Shown in pieces: positions 10,081-21,660 of a stretch of 64,000 nt of DNA. Positions within the stretch are counted from its first letter, which is position 1; every line of letters begins with the position of its first letter. Origin of the DNA: Cryptomeria japonica (taxonomy: Eukaryota; Streptophyta; Pinopsida; Cupressales; Cupressaceae); assembly GCF_030272615.1 (NCBI RefSeq), contig NC_081407.1, positions 379,771,179 through 379,835,178 of the forward strand. The letters are read 5' to 3'. Under the pieces are notes generated by a model. The model worked only from the letters and a program-made list of their open reading frames with translations, was not told where the DNA came from and searched no databases. A program made the position numbers and the translations under genes.

Positions 10081-12158
10081 CACACATGCAAACATTTTTT
10101 CAGTATGTGAGATCATGTATAATAAATTGATGTAATTGTTTTGACCTTAGTTAATAATCCGGCTTCTACCATAACTTCACTTTTATAGAAATGTCATGAA
10201 ATTGAATTTTTGGTATTTATAAATATTTATATCGAGAGTAATCTCCCTTAGCATTCTTAAGGGTAATGTTATTTGTAACATCCTCACTTTAATATTCAAT
10301 ATTACTAATCATTAAAAGAAATTCTATTCTACAATTAGAAAAATAACTTATTATGAAAATAAACAATATTCTTATTATTAAAATAATGGATGAAATGTTA
10401 ATACAATTTATTGTCATGTGCTTAATCCAAGTTAGCACTTTAAGTTTACATCAAGTGGCTTATCATGCCAATTACTTTGTATACATAGTAATGCACTAAA
10501 AATAGAAATACAAAGTTCTCCTCCAAGAATCTCTGCAATATTAAGGGGACGAGAGCATGGCTGAGGCACTATACCACCCAACCATGAAGCAACTTGCTTC
10601 CTTGGAGCTTTTGCTATCTCAAACAACTGCTGACCCTACTCAAAAAGCCTAGCAACTTGGAAAAACCATAGCAGGGAAGAACACTCAATGTAACCCGATA
10701 TGTCATGTGCATACTACCATGAAATGCATACAAGATGTGGCAAAGATTTAATAATAAATTTGCTAAACAAAAAACATCTATTTCAATGTCATGGCTTTGG
10801 CCAAAGCACTTATAAGTGGGATTTTCCTATAAAGAGCATCATCCATCTGTAATTCCACATTCGACACCTTATCCCAAAAACAAGGTTAGTTATACACAAA
10901 AATATGCATAATGTGATTGCATTCTAATTTTTTGATTTGCTTTGTATATGAGTGTTCAAATGCAGATTTTGGAATCATTCGTCTAAACTATGCATCAATT
11001 GTATTCATGTGGTTTTTTCATGAATGCAGAACTAGGTTCATTTGTATGTAATTTTATTAATTTACTATATGGTTGTTCAAAATGCATTCAATAGAAAACA
11101 CTTTCATATTTCACATATAACCGATAAAGAAAATAAGGTCCATCATATGATTGACACATTTATTTGCATACATATTTTTTTATTATGTGCATATGTTCTT
11201 TTGGAAGGAAATAGAATGCAATTATGTCTTTTAAGAAGGTATGGCGCATGATGAGCATATGAGTGTGTGTATATATACTATTCATATGATTATGTGCATA
11301 CATTCTTAAGATATATAAATACAATACAAAGATAAGACAATAAGCAAATAGTTTGAAATAATTATTAAATGCATTTGATTTTATGAAAAATTGTTTCTAT
11401 TATTTTGTTTTCCATTTTAGCTAAAGATGATTAACAAACAAGTTTTAACGTTATATAACTAACGGGTTTTTACTTTGCAGAGACAATGTATTCAGTATTT
11501 TATTGAGATACTTCCATTATGATTCTCTGAAAAATAAGAAATATAAACTTCATTACAATTTTAACTTTACAAACAAGCTATTATTTTCCTTATTATAGAA
11601 TCAATTTAACTTATCTTGTATGAACACTACTAATTTCAATGGATTTCATTTCAATTCCCTATTCTATTTCTTACTTATTTATTTCTTTCCATATTATAAA
11701 TAAATTTTGAAAGCAATAAGTGATTAAGAAACCTATTTCAGATATATGAAATTGATTAATAGTGAATAGAGCAAATGATCACTATTAATATTGAGCCAAC
11801 AAAATGACTTTAAGTCAATTGTATTGCTGCCCTACTATCACATAAAAATAGACATCTTCTATCTACTCCTCGAGGATTTTCCTTAGCCAAAAATATTTTA
11901 TTTACTAAATGCACAAAATACTCTTGTGTTCTCAATATTCTTGCTTTCCATCATGCAATGCCTTCTATTTATATACTATAATGGAAGAAGCGGGTCTATT
12001 CTTTTTGCTTGCCCTTTATTGGAATTTTTCAAGTTAAGATTACTCATTTTCTAAGGAATTACAGAGGTTTCCCTGTATTTCTTGCTACCTAAGGAAGGCG
12101 TTTTCTAATTCTTTAGAAACAAATAAGTATCGATTACTTTCCATCTTGCATATTGGTT
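10081..12158. other. AT-rich intergenic region, no gene seen
   Basis: No supported gene. A minus-strand frame at 10432-10626 (64 residues) has unexceptional composition and no motif I recognise. The second copy of the 46-bp repeat lies at 10859-10906. The remainder is AT-rich up to the target site of element A. Confidence 0.5.
10859..10906 (+). repeat. 46-bp dispersed direct repeat, copy 2
   Basis: Direct repeat of 10035-10080, sharing the core CCTTATCCCAAAAACAAGG and the following ATACACAAA. Confidence 0.6.
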
Positions 12159-12163
12159 GTTTC

Positions 12164-13614
12164 TGTATATGGGAAAAGCGAGTTGATAGAACTCAAAATG
12201 CGAAAAACAGAGCTCTATGGAGCCTTGCTCACACACCCACAGGACTTATTGGTGCAAGCTATGGAGTTATGAAGCATAACTCAGCTTCCCAAGGATGGTT
12301 CCATGGTTCTCTATCTTGCACGGTCCCTCAAACCAATGTTTTTGCTCTCAAATCACTGAGCAAAATGGTTTAGGGATGGCAAATGCAAGAACGAGGGATG
12401 CTTTTGTTGATTTTAATATGAGATGCATCCTAAGCTATGCATGATCCTAGAAATGCAATAAACTAACTATAAGATGACAAGGTTAGTAAACAAACAATCC
12501 TAGCATACTATATTAGTTCAATGATTTAAGCTATATGATAAGGAACATACTCTAAATTAGCATATTTAGATTAATTCCTTTTTTAAAAAGAGGCTAAATG
12601 ATGAGCATATATGAAATGTGAAAGCTTGAATGTATTTGAGCATAAGTATGATACTAAAGACTTGGATCTATGAAAATGGAGGAATGAGAGCTCTATTTTT
12701 AGCAAAAATAGGGCAATGGATAGCCAGGATTGAAAGGTTTAATCAAGGGTTGAGTTTGAAAGTTGGGAATCCATGTTTGCAATTGGCACCAATGAAATGG
12801 TGACAAATGTCAACATAAGACTAGTCGAGAAAAGGGGTTGGAGACATTAAATGCCTGAGAAGACCTCATGGTTATCTTAGGGGGTAAGGGTCAAGCTTAA
12901 GTTAAGATTACCCATTGGATTAAGCTTTTATCAAAGGATAAACCCTTGTGCAAATAATTAAGGGATAACCATTGTCAAAGCAATGAATACTTGATGAGAC
13001 CCTTGGGTTACATGGAGGTTGAGTTTAGAGAAAGTCTCTAATCATGCAAGGGGGTTGAGTTAACCATTAATGGTTTGTAAGAGAAAGTTGTTGGAGATTT
13101 GGAGCCTTTAATGGTTATTGAAGACTTTGAGGGTTTGAGAAGTGACTTCCCTTTGTTTAGGGATGTGACAAAGTTTAGAAGATGGGTTAGGTTAATTTAG
13201 AAGTGATTAGAAGAGTCTAGAAGGGGGGTTAGGAATAGGGTTTAGGAAGCAAGTGGGAGATGTAGGATTTTGCAAGTGGATGGAGGGATAATAGGATTTT
13301 AATTGAATAAAATGAATTTCATTCAATTTGGTTGCAATTGGGGAAATCAAATAAATTAGATTTATTCAATTTAGGATAAACTATTTAATTAAATTTGAAT
13401 TTAATTAAAAGTGGATAGAAGGGATTTAATTGAATAAAATGATTTATTCATTAAATGGTAAAAAGAAGTCTAGTGAATTTAATTTAAATAAATTGAGTAA
13501 TTTACTTAATTTAAATAGAAGAATGTGGGTGATTCAATTAAATTAGATTTAATTAAATAGAGAAATGAATATAAAATATTCATTTATGAATATGGTCATT
13601 TTTATACGTCTACA
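12164..13614 (-). repeat. element A 3' LTR (1,451 bp)
   Basis: Ends are TG...CA in plus orientation: it starts TGTATATGGG and ends GTCTACA. It aligns without large gaps to 29171-30621. The first 140 bp carry about a dozen of the roughly 35 differences. The 3' half is AT-rich (TTAATTAAAT-type runs). Confidence 0.95.
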
Positions 13615-13623
13615 TTCCTCTTT
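13615..13623 (-). other. polypurine tract of element A
   Basis: On the minus strand AAAGAGGAA directly abuts the TG start of the 3' LTR, the place and composition expected for the plus-strand primer of reverse transcription. Confidence 0.7.
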
Positions 13624-13970
13624 GAAGTGACGTGTGTGCACATGTTATTTCAAAGAAAATGATGTGTTATCATGATTTATGATCAAATGAAATTTTATGT
13701 TGCTTTTATGATTTTCAAGTCATGCCCCAGATTTGATTTGATGTGTGATGCCCCAGATTCGATATTTGATGGTGATGCCCCCTCGGGAGATGAATCAATA
13801 TTTTAAAAAATTTGATTGGATTTGGTTATATGTGTTTGGTGTGTATGATTTTGTCTATGTGAAATGTTTAAATTGGTTCATCTCTCGATAATTTACACGT
13901 TTTAGGGTATAAGGGAGACCGCGAGCAAATTACATGCCCATTTCCCTTAACCCTAATTTCATTTTTCTCC

Positions 13971-13978
13971 TATAAAAG
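13971..13978 (+). promoter_or_regulatory. TATA box for the antisense PMD gene
   Basis: TATAAAAG on the plus strand lies about 360 bp inside the element from the 3' LTR. It is followed by a leader-like stretch and a good splice donor (CA|GTAAGT at 14127) before the PMD frame. It points away from gag-pol, as an independent promoter of the antisense gene would. Transcription is inferred. Confidence 0.55.
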
Positions 13979-14126
13979 GGGAAAAGTGCTTTGATTTGAT
14001 TCATTTGTGCACTGTTGACTTTGGAGAAAGAGATTTTGGAGAGAAGTCAAACTACCCATTCCGTATTCTAGGCATCGTTTTGAGCGCGTTCGGAGGTACT
14101 AGAAGCCTGCTGCATATGGACCACCA

Positions 14127-15217
14127 GTAAGTCAATGCCTTTGACCCTTTTTTGATTTTTTATTTTGTCATTTTTTGTCAGTTTTTTATTTTTGAAATCC
14201 GGTTTCATCGGTTTAGCGCATAGAAGTCATAATTTAGCGCATACGATAATTTAGGTAGCTCATAGCGTTTTAAGTTAGGGCTGCATCCGGAATAAATAGG
14301 GTAGCACATGAAAGTTTTAGGTTAGCGCATGGTGGTAGAATAGCGCATGTTGAACACAGGGTAGCACATCAGGTCAATAGAGTAGTGCTTGAGTTAGACC
14401 TAGCGCATAAGGGTCACAGGGGTTCGCATGGGTAAGGGGATTTAGCGCGTAGGATAGACCTAGCGCATAGGGTTAAATAGGTAGCACCAGCATGTTATAG
14501 GTTAGCGCATAAATCGGTTTTAGCGCATAGGGTAGGTTGGGTGGCGCATGGGAGAAAAAGGATAGCGCGTAGAGTCAGTCTAGCGCATAGGGTAAATAGA
14601 TTAGCGCATGGGGAAAATAGCTTAGTGCATGGGTGTATTTTAGTGCATAGACAATCTGTTTTAGTGCATCAAGAAAAATTTTGTGAGATGGGGTGATTTG
14701 TGAATGAGAAAAATTGATAGGATAAGGCCAGTTTTTATCAGGATAGTTGTAATTTGTGTGTTGCTGTGTTTTGCTATCATGGTTTTTATTGATTTGTTCA
14801 ATATGAGTGTGGATATAACTTGTTTTGATTTGCAATATGTCAAGTTATGCATAGATATTAATGTGTTGTTTTGATCAAAGTATGTTTTGTTTTTGCACTG
14901 TGTTTCAAGTTCATTGTGTGGAGCCTGATTTGTGTTACAAGCTGATATGGGTTGGAAACTTGAGTTGTTTTACAAGCTGATATGGGTGGGAAACTTGAGT
15001 TGTTTTACAAGTTTATGTGATTTGGAGACTTGAGTTGTTTTACAAGTTTTGATATGGTTTTTGATAACTTGAGTTGTTTTACAAGCTGATATGAAATGAT
15101 AGGATGTTGAACTTGATGTAGATGAGCAAATTGTTTCATGTTTTTGATGTGATTTTAATTTTGATATCTTTGTTTTGATTTGGAAACTGATATTGGACTT
15201 GTTTTGCTAGTTGACAG
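14127..15217 (+). other. probable intron in the PMD gene leader
   Basis: Donor CA|GTAAGT at 14127 and acceptor TTGACAG ending at 15217, 12 nt before the ATG at 15230. The interval contains the TAGCGCAT array, and further on a looser repeat of 'ACTTGAGTTGTTTTACAAG' (about 14958-15090). Splice sites are predicted by eye only. Confidence 0.4.
14214..14669 (+). repeat. array 1 of the TAGCGCAT motif, 60-bp higher-order period
   Basis: The octamer TAGCGCAT, or a one-to-two-base variant (TAGCACAT, TAGTGCAT, TAGCGCGT, TGGCGCAT), starts at 14214, 14235, 14302, 14323, 14341, 14362, 14383, 14401, 14443, 14461, 14482, 14503, 14521, 14542, 14563, 14581, 14602, 14623, 14641 and 14662. From 14302 the spacing follows 21-21-18, a 60-bp superunit with about six repeats. 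The spacers are much less conserved than the octamer. The motif runs on the strand opposite to gag-pol. Confidence 0.9.
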
Positions 15218-15229
15218 GAGTGATTGGGC

Positions 15230-17185
15230 ATGGTTCAGTCGCGTGAGCGATTTCCTAGGCCTTGAACTGTGATACCACGATTGGCACAGGCTGACCTTGA
15301 CATTATCGAGAGATGTGGTCTTACTTCCCTGTTGGATATGCCTCGGTTCACTGTGAACTGGGGTTTACTTACAGCGCTCGCAGAGAGGTGGCACAGTGAC
15401 AAGAACACCTTCCACTTTGCCACAAGTGAGATGACAGTCATGCCAGAGGACTGTTACAAGATTTTGCGCATACCAGTAGTAGGTTCACTACTACCTTATG
15501 AGCAATCGAAGGAGGGCGGTACAGAGGCACTTCGCCGCATATTCCATGATGAGACAATATGGGGATATGAGATCCCTTGGCAGGAGTTCCTAGACTTGGA
15601 TTATGCACCGCTTCCATCAGTACTGGCAGGGTTTATAGGTGGCTTTCTATGTCCCGACCGCAGGTTGAAGGGACTATCTGTGGGATGGGGGCTAGTTTTA
15701 AAGGATATGGTGACACAGGGCCGCAGGTTCACATGGAGATTGGCTATGCTAGCCCATCTGTACAGGGATTTGCATGAGGTGGTATACCTGGGTTACGATA
15801 GTTTGTCAGCTAGCATGACGCTCCTATAGGTATGGTGCTGGGAGCACATTCTGGTAGCCAGGCCATTAGCAGATAGAGATAGGCCCGTTGGACGTGCCTA
15901 TGCCTATGGTTACAGGGGTCTAGTTGTCCAGCGTAAGCTGGGCAAACTGGAGCATTGGAGGAGAGTGCTAGATGACATTGATACGGTCACTTGGTGACCA
16001 TATACAGGGTGCGAGGTATGGGTGGAGGACGGGTGGGAGATTCCCTATGTTTTCATGATGAGATACTTGATTGGGAGGACCCCATTCGTGATCGAGAGGT
16101 TCGTGGTCACCAGAGTTTTGTGACAGTTTGGTCGACAGCAGGGTATACCTCAGGGGGCTTGTTTGTATGCATGCTGGAGGCAAGACATACCAGATTGGGG
16201 TCCAACTATTGATAGTGTGGCGACGGTAGAGGAGCTTGTCAGCCTAGCGGGCCAGATATGGGATTATGCCCCAGAGATTTTGAATGCGGGCATGACAGAT
16301 GACTTTGCCAGATTTTTCACTACGCGGGCAGCGGCGAGGATATCAGATCCAAAGGAGATGCGGCCTTCATTTGATGATGATGATGATGATGACGAGGGAG
16401 GTGGAGATGATGAGGATGATGGAGATGGTGGAGGAGGACGACGAGGGAGAGGAGATCGGAGGAGGAGAGGAGATAGAGGGAGGAGAGGAGATAGAGGGAG
16501 GAGAGGAGATAGAGGGTTGGAGAGAGTAGTTAGATGGGTGGTGATGGACAGAGGGAGAGGCAGTTTGGTCATTGGAGCAGGTGGAGAGGGGAGGGTGGGG
16601 GAGGTTCTAACTGTAGTGGGGGAAACTGACGAGGCGACATGGCCAACTCAGATGAGGAGGATAGATGTGCTCCCGCCTCCAGCACCGAGGACAGGCAGAG
16701 GGAGAGGGGATACCCCTACATAGGTACCGCTACAAGTCCGAATCCCCACTCATGTTGAGGATGCATAGATTAGGACCCTACAAGTGACGGTACACCAGCT
16801 GCAGGCACAGCTATTGACATATCAGTGGCAGATTGTACAGTTGACCACTGAGCGAGACACGGAGATAGAGCGGCGGGGTCGAGTGGAGGAGCTTGCAGCG
16901 AGTGTGCAGAGAGCAGCGGTGGGTGGTCCGATGAGAGACACCCTGAGAGAGCTATCTTTGAGAGCTCAGTAGGCAGAGTACTACCGTCGTCACTATGAGG
17001 CTGCGATACCCAGGGATCGCCGAGTACAGATCTTTATACAATCAAGATCCAATCAATCTCGAGATACTGGGTCATGGTCAGAGAGTCGAGGGGTGACAGG
17101 GCCATCAAGACATGATCCCCTTGGAGATCCAAGGGTGGGGACTTCTGGAGCTAGACCATCTCCGTCAAGGGATAGCCATACTTGA
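15230..17185 (+). pseudogene. antisense plant-mobile-domain (PMD/MAIN-like) gene of element A
   Basis: A single 651-codon frame runs from ATG 15230 to TGA 17183-17185, opposite to gag-pol. Residues about 12-330 resemble the plant mobile domain of MAIN-like proteins (for example LTALAERWHSDKNTFHF, later a WCWEHILVARP-type segment and KLGKLEHWRRVL). Then come an acidic run (about 382-400), an Arg/Gly/Asp-rich tandem repeat (about 403-431, from GA-rich DNA at 16437-16520), and a likely coiled coil (about 519-581). Seven in-frame stops break it: TGA 15263, TAG 15827, TGA 15995, TGA 16121, TAG 16721, TAG 16766, TAG 16970. None is TAA and no frameshift is needed. Cellular MAIN and MAIL1 are nuclear proteins that affect transposon silencing and development. 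Extra antisense genes of this type are known in some Tat elements. What this protein does for the element is unknown. Confidence 0.8.
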
Positions 17186-17272
17186 GAGACATTGTCTCTG
17201 TTGTATTTTTTATCATTGTATTCTTTGTACTGGGCACAGATACGACAGATTTTGAACATTTTGATCATTTTT

Positions 17273-17275
<3 letters not shown>

Positions 17276-17346
<71 letters not shown>
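17276..17346. repeat. (AT)n microsatellite
   Basis: About 70 bp of pure AT dinucleotide repeat, just beyond the PMD frame. Confidence 0.98.
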
Positions 17347-17347
<1 letters not shown>

Positions 17348-17472
17348 GGCATCATTATCTTTGATCATGTGGCGTGTTACATGGATGTATGTGCTATGTG
17401 TTCTTTTCTTTACTTTATAATGATGCAATGCTTAAATATATGATATAATGTATGATACAAGATGTATGCTTT

Positions 17473-17601
17473 GATATGTTGTGAGATGTATCTTGAAAAT
17501 GAGATGTATGACAATGATATGTTGTGAGATGTATCTTGAAAATGAGATGTATGATAATGATATGCTGTGAAATGTATCTTGAAAATGAGATGTACGATAA
17601 T
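17473..17601 (+). repeat. 43-bp tandem repeat, three units
   Basis: Units at 17473-17515, 17516-17558 and 17559-17601 start GATATGTTGTGAGATGTATC or a variant. A partial fourth unit follows, with a small duplication of GATATGCAACTAATT. It lies in the region between the PMD gene and the end of pol, where Tat elements often hold minisatellites. Confidence 0.9.
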
Positions 17602-18616
17602 GATATGCAACTAATTGTAAAATGATATGCAACTAATTATTTTTGGAGCATCTTCATTCTGTATTTGCCATCCTGATATAACCATATGTTATTTGCTTTC
17701 GAGATAAGTGTCATCATTGAGCATTGATTTGATTTTGGGATATGTGGAAAATTTATACAAGCATAATGGTATAATTGAACCATAATGACCTGAGAAAAAT
17801 TTACATGATGTTTGATTTTGCAAGATAGCACAAGCGTCAAGGTATAATTGAACCAGGACGACTAGAGTGCGGATTGCGTATAAACAGACAAGATTAAATC
17901 ATTTGTATGCATGAAGTGGAATCATGCCTTCAGTGACATTCGATGTATCACGTCTCGAGGCAAGTATTCACATAGTACAAATGATCGCCTCCTAGATAGA
18001 AGACTAAGAAAATATTGGAGTTTCCCCATGATCTCTAGCTTTGAAGCATTTTAGTGAGAAAAGGCAGAGAATCCAATAATTTAAAAAGTTCAAAATGCAA
18101 AAATAGTCAAGATTTTATGCAATAATGCAACATTTAGTACTTCAAAAAATCATCCATCTTTGGTATTTTTTGTGCGGCTTTGTTGTTGCTTTTGCGATGA
18201 AGTGTAGCTTTGTTCATTGGATGCTTTGGTTTTGAGTTTTTTTGCCAATAGTTTTGATGTCTTGAATGTGTTGCAAATTTTGACGATTTATTGCCCCTAG
18301 CTGAGTGTTCCTCTTGACGTGAATATGTACAGTGATTTCCAAGCCATGGTGGAAGGTGGTAAGAGGATATATAGATGGACTAGGATAATGACTACGCTAA
18401 GTATGTCCTGAATGGATTTTTGTTAAGTGTCGGGCGATGGCTGATAGTGTTTTATGGTGAAGAGAAGACTGTGGATATAGATAGAGGAGCCGTCCTCTCA
18501 CAATAGCACCTGTTACCAGGTTTTCACTAGTTGCTTTTATTGTACCTTGTTATTTCCTTTTTCTGGATTTTTTGATTTTTTTGCTTGTTTTGGCTTTTTC
18601 CGTGCATTAGACTTCC
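17602..18616. other. non-coding stretch between pol and PMD gene
   Basis: AT-rich, with no supported frame on either strand. It forms the region downstream of pol in element A, where both transcripts would converge. Confidence 0.5.
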
Positions 18617-20092
18617 TTAGGTATAGTATTTCTTCAGGTGACTGCTGTTAGTTGGTTCTTCGAGCACATCTCCTTCTGAAGTTGTTAGCTAATATGTGCC
18701 TGATCCATAGGCTGATATGATGACATAGGGACCTAACCAGTTAGGCTCAAATTTTCCTTTCTTTTCCCGATCTTGTTGGTTTTTAGGATTTTCTTTGAGG
18801 AATAGATCACCAACTTTGAAGTTGTGAGGGATGACCTTGTGGTTATCGCTGCAGCACATGCATTACTAGTATGCTTTGAGATGAGTGTAAGCATGCTAAC
18901 GTCTTTCATCTAATAGTTCAAGTTCTTACAGTCGGTTAACTCGATACTCTTCATCTGGGATTAAATCTTTCAAAGAGACTCTGAGAGATGGGATTTCTAC
19001 CTCCAAAGGTAAAATGGCTTCTGATCCATATGCCAATGAGTATGGTGTTGCTCCTGTAGGCATATGGATGTTGGTTATATATGCCCAAAGTGTTGGATTA
19101 AGTTGTACGTGCCAATATTTGCCTGCATCATTCACTGTTTTCTTGAGAGTCTTCAGTATTGTTTTGTTGGATGCTTCTGCTTGACCATTTCTATGTGGGT
19201 AGTATGGTGTAGAGAACCGATGTTGGATTTTAAAATTTTCACATAGTTCTTGTACATCTTGGTTTTTGAAAGGTTGTCCATTATCTGTGATGATTGAACT
19301 TGGAATACCATATCTGCAGATCAGATAATTTAGGATAAAAGAGGCAATTTGTTTCCCAGTTACTGCGGTCATGGGAACTGCTTCTATCCATTTGGTAAAG
19401 TATTTTGTTGCAGTTATAATGAACTTGTGTCCATTTGAGGATGAAGGATGAATTTTGCCGACTAAGTCTAGGCCCCACTGACAAAAGGGCTAGGATGTTG
19501 TAAATGGTTGTAGTTCTTGTGCTGGTGCATGTATCAGATTCCCATGGATCTGGCATTTAGGACATTTCTTGGCGAAGTGGTAAGAATCTTTTTCCATTGT
19601 AGGCCAGTAGTATCCCATCCTTAGAATCTTTTTAGCAAGAGTAGTCCCACTTGAATGTGTTCCACAAATACCTTCGTGAAGCTCATGTAAAGTGGAATCA
19701 GAATCATTACGATCAAGGCAACGAAGAAGAGTACCATCTAGACCTCGACGGTACAAAGTATCAGCAGTAAGGGTATAACGGGCAGCTTGCCAAATAAAAT
19801 TACGTTTTTGGTTACGGGATTGGTCAATGGGTAAGATATTGTTCTTAAGGTAGTTGTATATCGGCCCATATAACGAAGAATCTGAACCAGTCAAGGCATA
19901 AATAACATGGGATTCAGAGTGGTCGTAGGCTGGGGAGAACAGTTGCTCTACCAGGAACTCGTAATGACTCTGTTGCTCTGGAATTTGTAGTAATGAAGTG
20001 ATAGTAACCATGGCATCGGTTTCTTTGTTGTTCAACCTTGGTATCTGCTCGAAGGTGATGTGCATAAAATACTGTTTGAAGTCATCCACCAT
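18617..20092 (-). pseudogene. element A integrase, broken
   Basis: Continues the pol frame to TAA 18617-18619. The zinc-binding HHCC module is visible at about 19700-19545 (HELHEGICGTH ... CPKCQIHG). The catalytic core has Asp in WGLDLVGK, Asp in IITDNGQPF and Glu in RNGQAEASNK, so the D-D-E triad is intact. The C-terminal part (from 18926 to 18617) includes the conserved KFEPNWLGPY-type motif and ends shortly after; no chromodomain follows, as expected for Tat. In-frame stops include TAG 19490 (where relatives have Trp) and TAA 18926, plus several in the tail. Integrase would join cDNA to the host genome. Confidence 0.9.
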
Positions 20093-20110
20093 TCGTTTGT
20101 AGGGTAGCAG

Positions 20111-21660
20111 CTAGTCATCCTTTGTTTGATAGTCGTTGTTGATCTGATTGACGACTAGTTGTGAATCTCCGTAGACTTTTAACTCCGTGATTTTCCATTC
20201 TATGGCCATTTTGATGCCTATAACCAATGCCTCATATTCAGCCACATTATTTGTGCATGGGAACATAAGCCTATATGATCTTGGTATAGTGTGTCCTTCT
20301 AGAGTGATGAAAAGAATACCAGCACCTGAACCATGTTGGGTGTAGGATCCATCAAAGTATATAGTCCATTGTTTGGTAAAAAGAGAAAGAACATCCCTGT
20401 CCAGAAATTCAATCTCCATAGTTTGTTTTCCTGGTAGCGGTGCTTCGGCTAGTTGATCTACAATTGCTTGTCCTTTGATGGCTCATCTTTTTGTGTATTG
20501 GATGTCAAATTCACTTAGAGTCATGACCCATTTAGCCAATCGTCTAGTAAGAGCTACTTTGCTAAGTAGATATTTGAGAGGATCAATTTTTGCTACTAGC
20601 TTAATGGTGTGTGTTAGCATATAATGTCGAAACTTCTGAGATGCGAAGACCACTGTTAGGCAAGCCTTTTCAATGAATGTATAGTTGAGTTCATAGCCAT
20701 TTAATGTCCTACTGATGTAGTAGATGGCTCGTTCTTTTCCTTGTTGATCTTCTTGTGCTAATAGTGCCCCCAGCGATATATCTATTGTTGAGATATATAG
20801 GATAAGTGGATTTCCTGCAACTGGTGGTACTAGAACTGGTGGATTCATCAGACACTGTTTGATTAGATAAAAAGATTCTGCACACTTGGCCTCCCATCTG
20901 AATGGTACATTTTTGTGTAGTAAATGATTGAATGGTAGACTTTTATCAGCTAGTTGAGCGATGAATCACCTGATTGATTGGAGTCGTCCTTGTAGAGATC
21001 TGAGTTGACTAATATTCTTTGGTGGTGGCATCTCCATAATGGCTTGGACCTTTGTTGGATCTACATCAATACCTTTAGCTGAGACTATGTAGCCTAGTAA
21101 CTTGTCTGATGTAACCCCAAAGATACACTTCTCAGGGTTGAGCCTAACTTGGAATTTCTCCAATCGATCAAAGATCTTTGTGAGGATGCTTAGATGTTTT
21201 GCTCTAGTGAAGGATTTAGCTAGTAAATCATCCACGTAATCTTCCATAAATGTGTGCATCATGTCATGAAAGATTGTTGGCATTGCTCTTTGATAAGTAG
21301 CCCCTGAATTTTTTAAGCCAAAAGGCATAACATTCCAACAATACGTTCCCCAAGGATAGGTGAACGTGGTTTTATCTTGATCTTCGAGGGCTATTTTGAT
21401 TTGATTATAGCCTAAGAAACCATCCATTAGTGAGAGCATTGCATGGCCCACTGTGAGGTCTACAATTATGTCGATACTGGGCAAAGGAAAGTCATCTTTT
21501 GGACAAGCTTTGTTGACATTTCAAAAATCAGTGCAGATTCTGATACTGCCGTCTGGTTTTGATACTAGTACTATATTAGAAATCCATTCTGCATAGTCAA
21601 TGGGTTGGATGAATCCGACATCTAATAGTTTCTTCAGTTTAGTTTTGACCATGAGTGCCA
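20111..21660 (-). pseudogene. element A reverse transcriptase with two RNase H domains, broken
   Basis: RT (about 21660-20966) carries the catalytic YVDD box (MEDYVDDLLAKS) and the conserved PFGLKNSGATYQ. The gypsy-type RNase H follows (20848-20483). A second, archaeal-like RNase H lies at 20419 to about 19990, with FDGSYTQHGSG, NNVAEYEAL, VYGDSQLVVNQ and a later KETDAM, so all four acidic residues are present. Dual RNase H is a hallmark of Tat elements. All parts share one frame, interrupted by TGA at about 21526 (relatives have Arg in CTDFRN) and stops at 20966, 20483 and 20111. Most are explained by CGA-to-TGA or CAG/TGG-to-TAG changes. Confidence 0.92.

Noticed and set aside
10432-10626. 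64-codon minus-strand frame after the kinase gene
   Set aside because: No start context, motif or homologue recognised; too short to support as a gene.
14214-14669. Regularly spaced octamers considered as a CRISPR array
   Set aside because: Repeats are only 8 bp, spacers are 10-13 bp and degenerate, there are no cas genes, and the host is a plant.
16264-16572. Minus-strand Pro/Ser/Leu-rich frame opposite the PMD tail
   Set aside because: Complement of GA-rich DNA that encodes the acidic and RGD-like parts of the PMD protein.
17053-17443. Long Ile-Tyr frames on both strands
   Set aside because: They are translations of the (AT)n microsatellite, not genes.
17410-17632. Minus-strand frames with repeated HISLSYISFSRY
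   Set aside because: They come from the 43-bp tandem repeat (43 is not a multiple of 3, so the frame shifts each unit).
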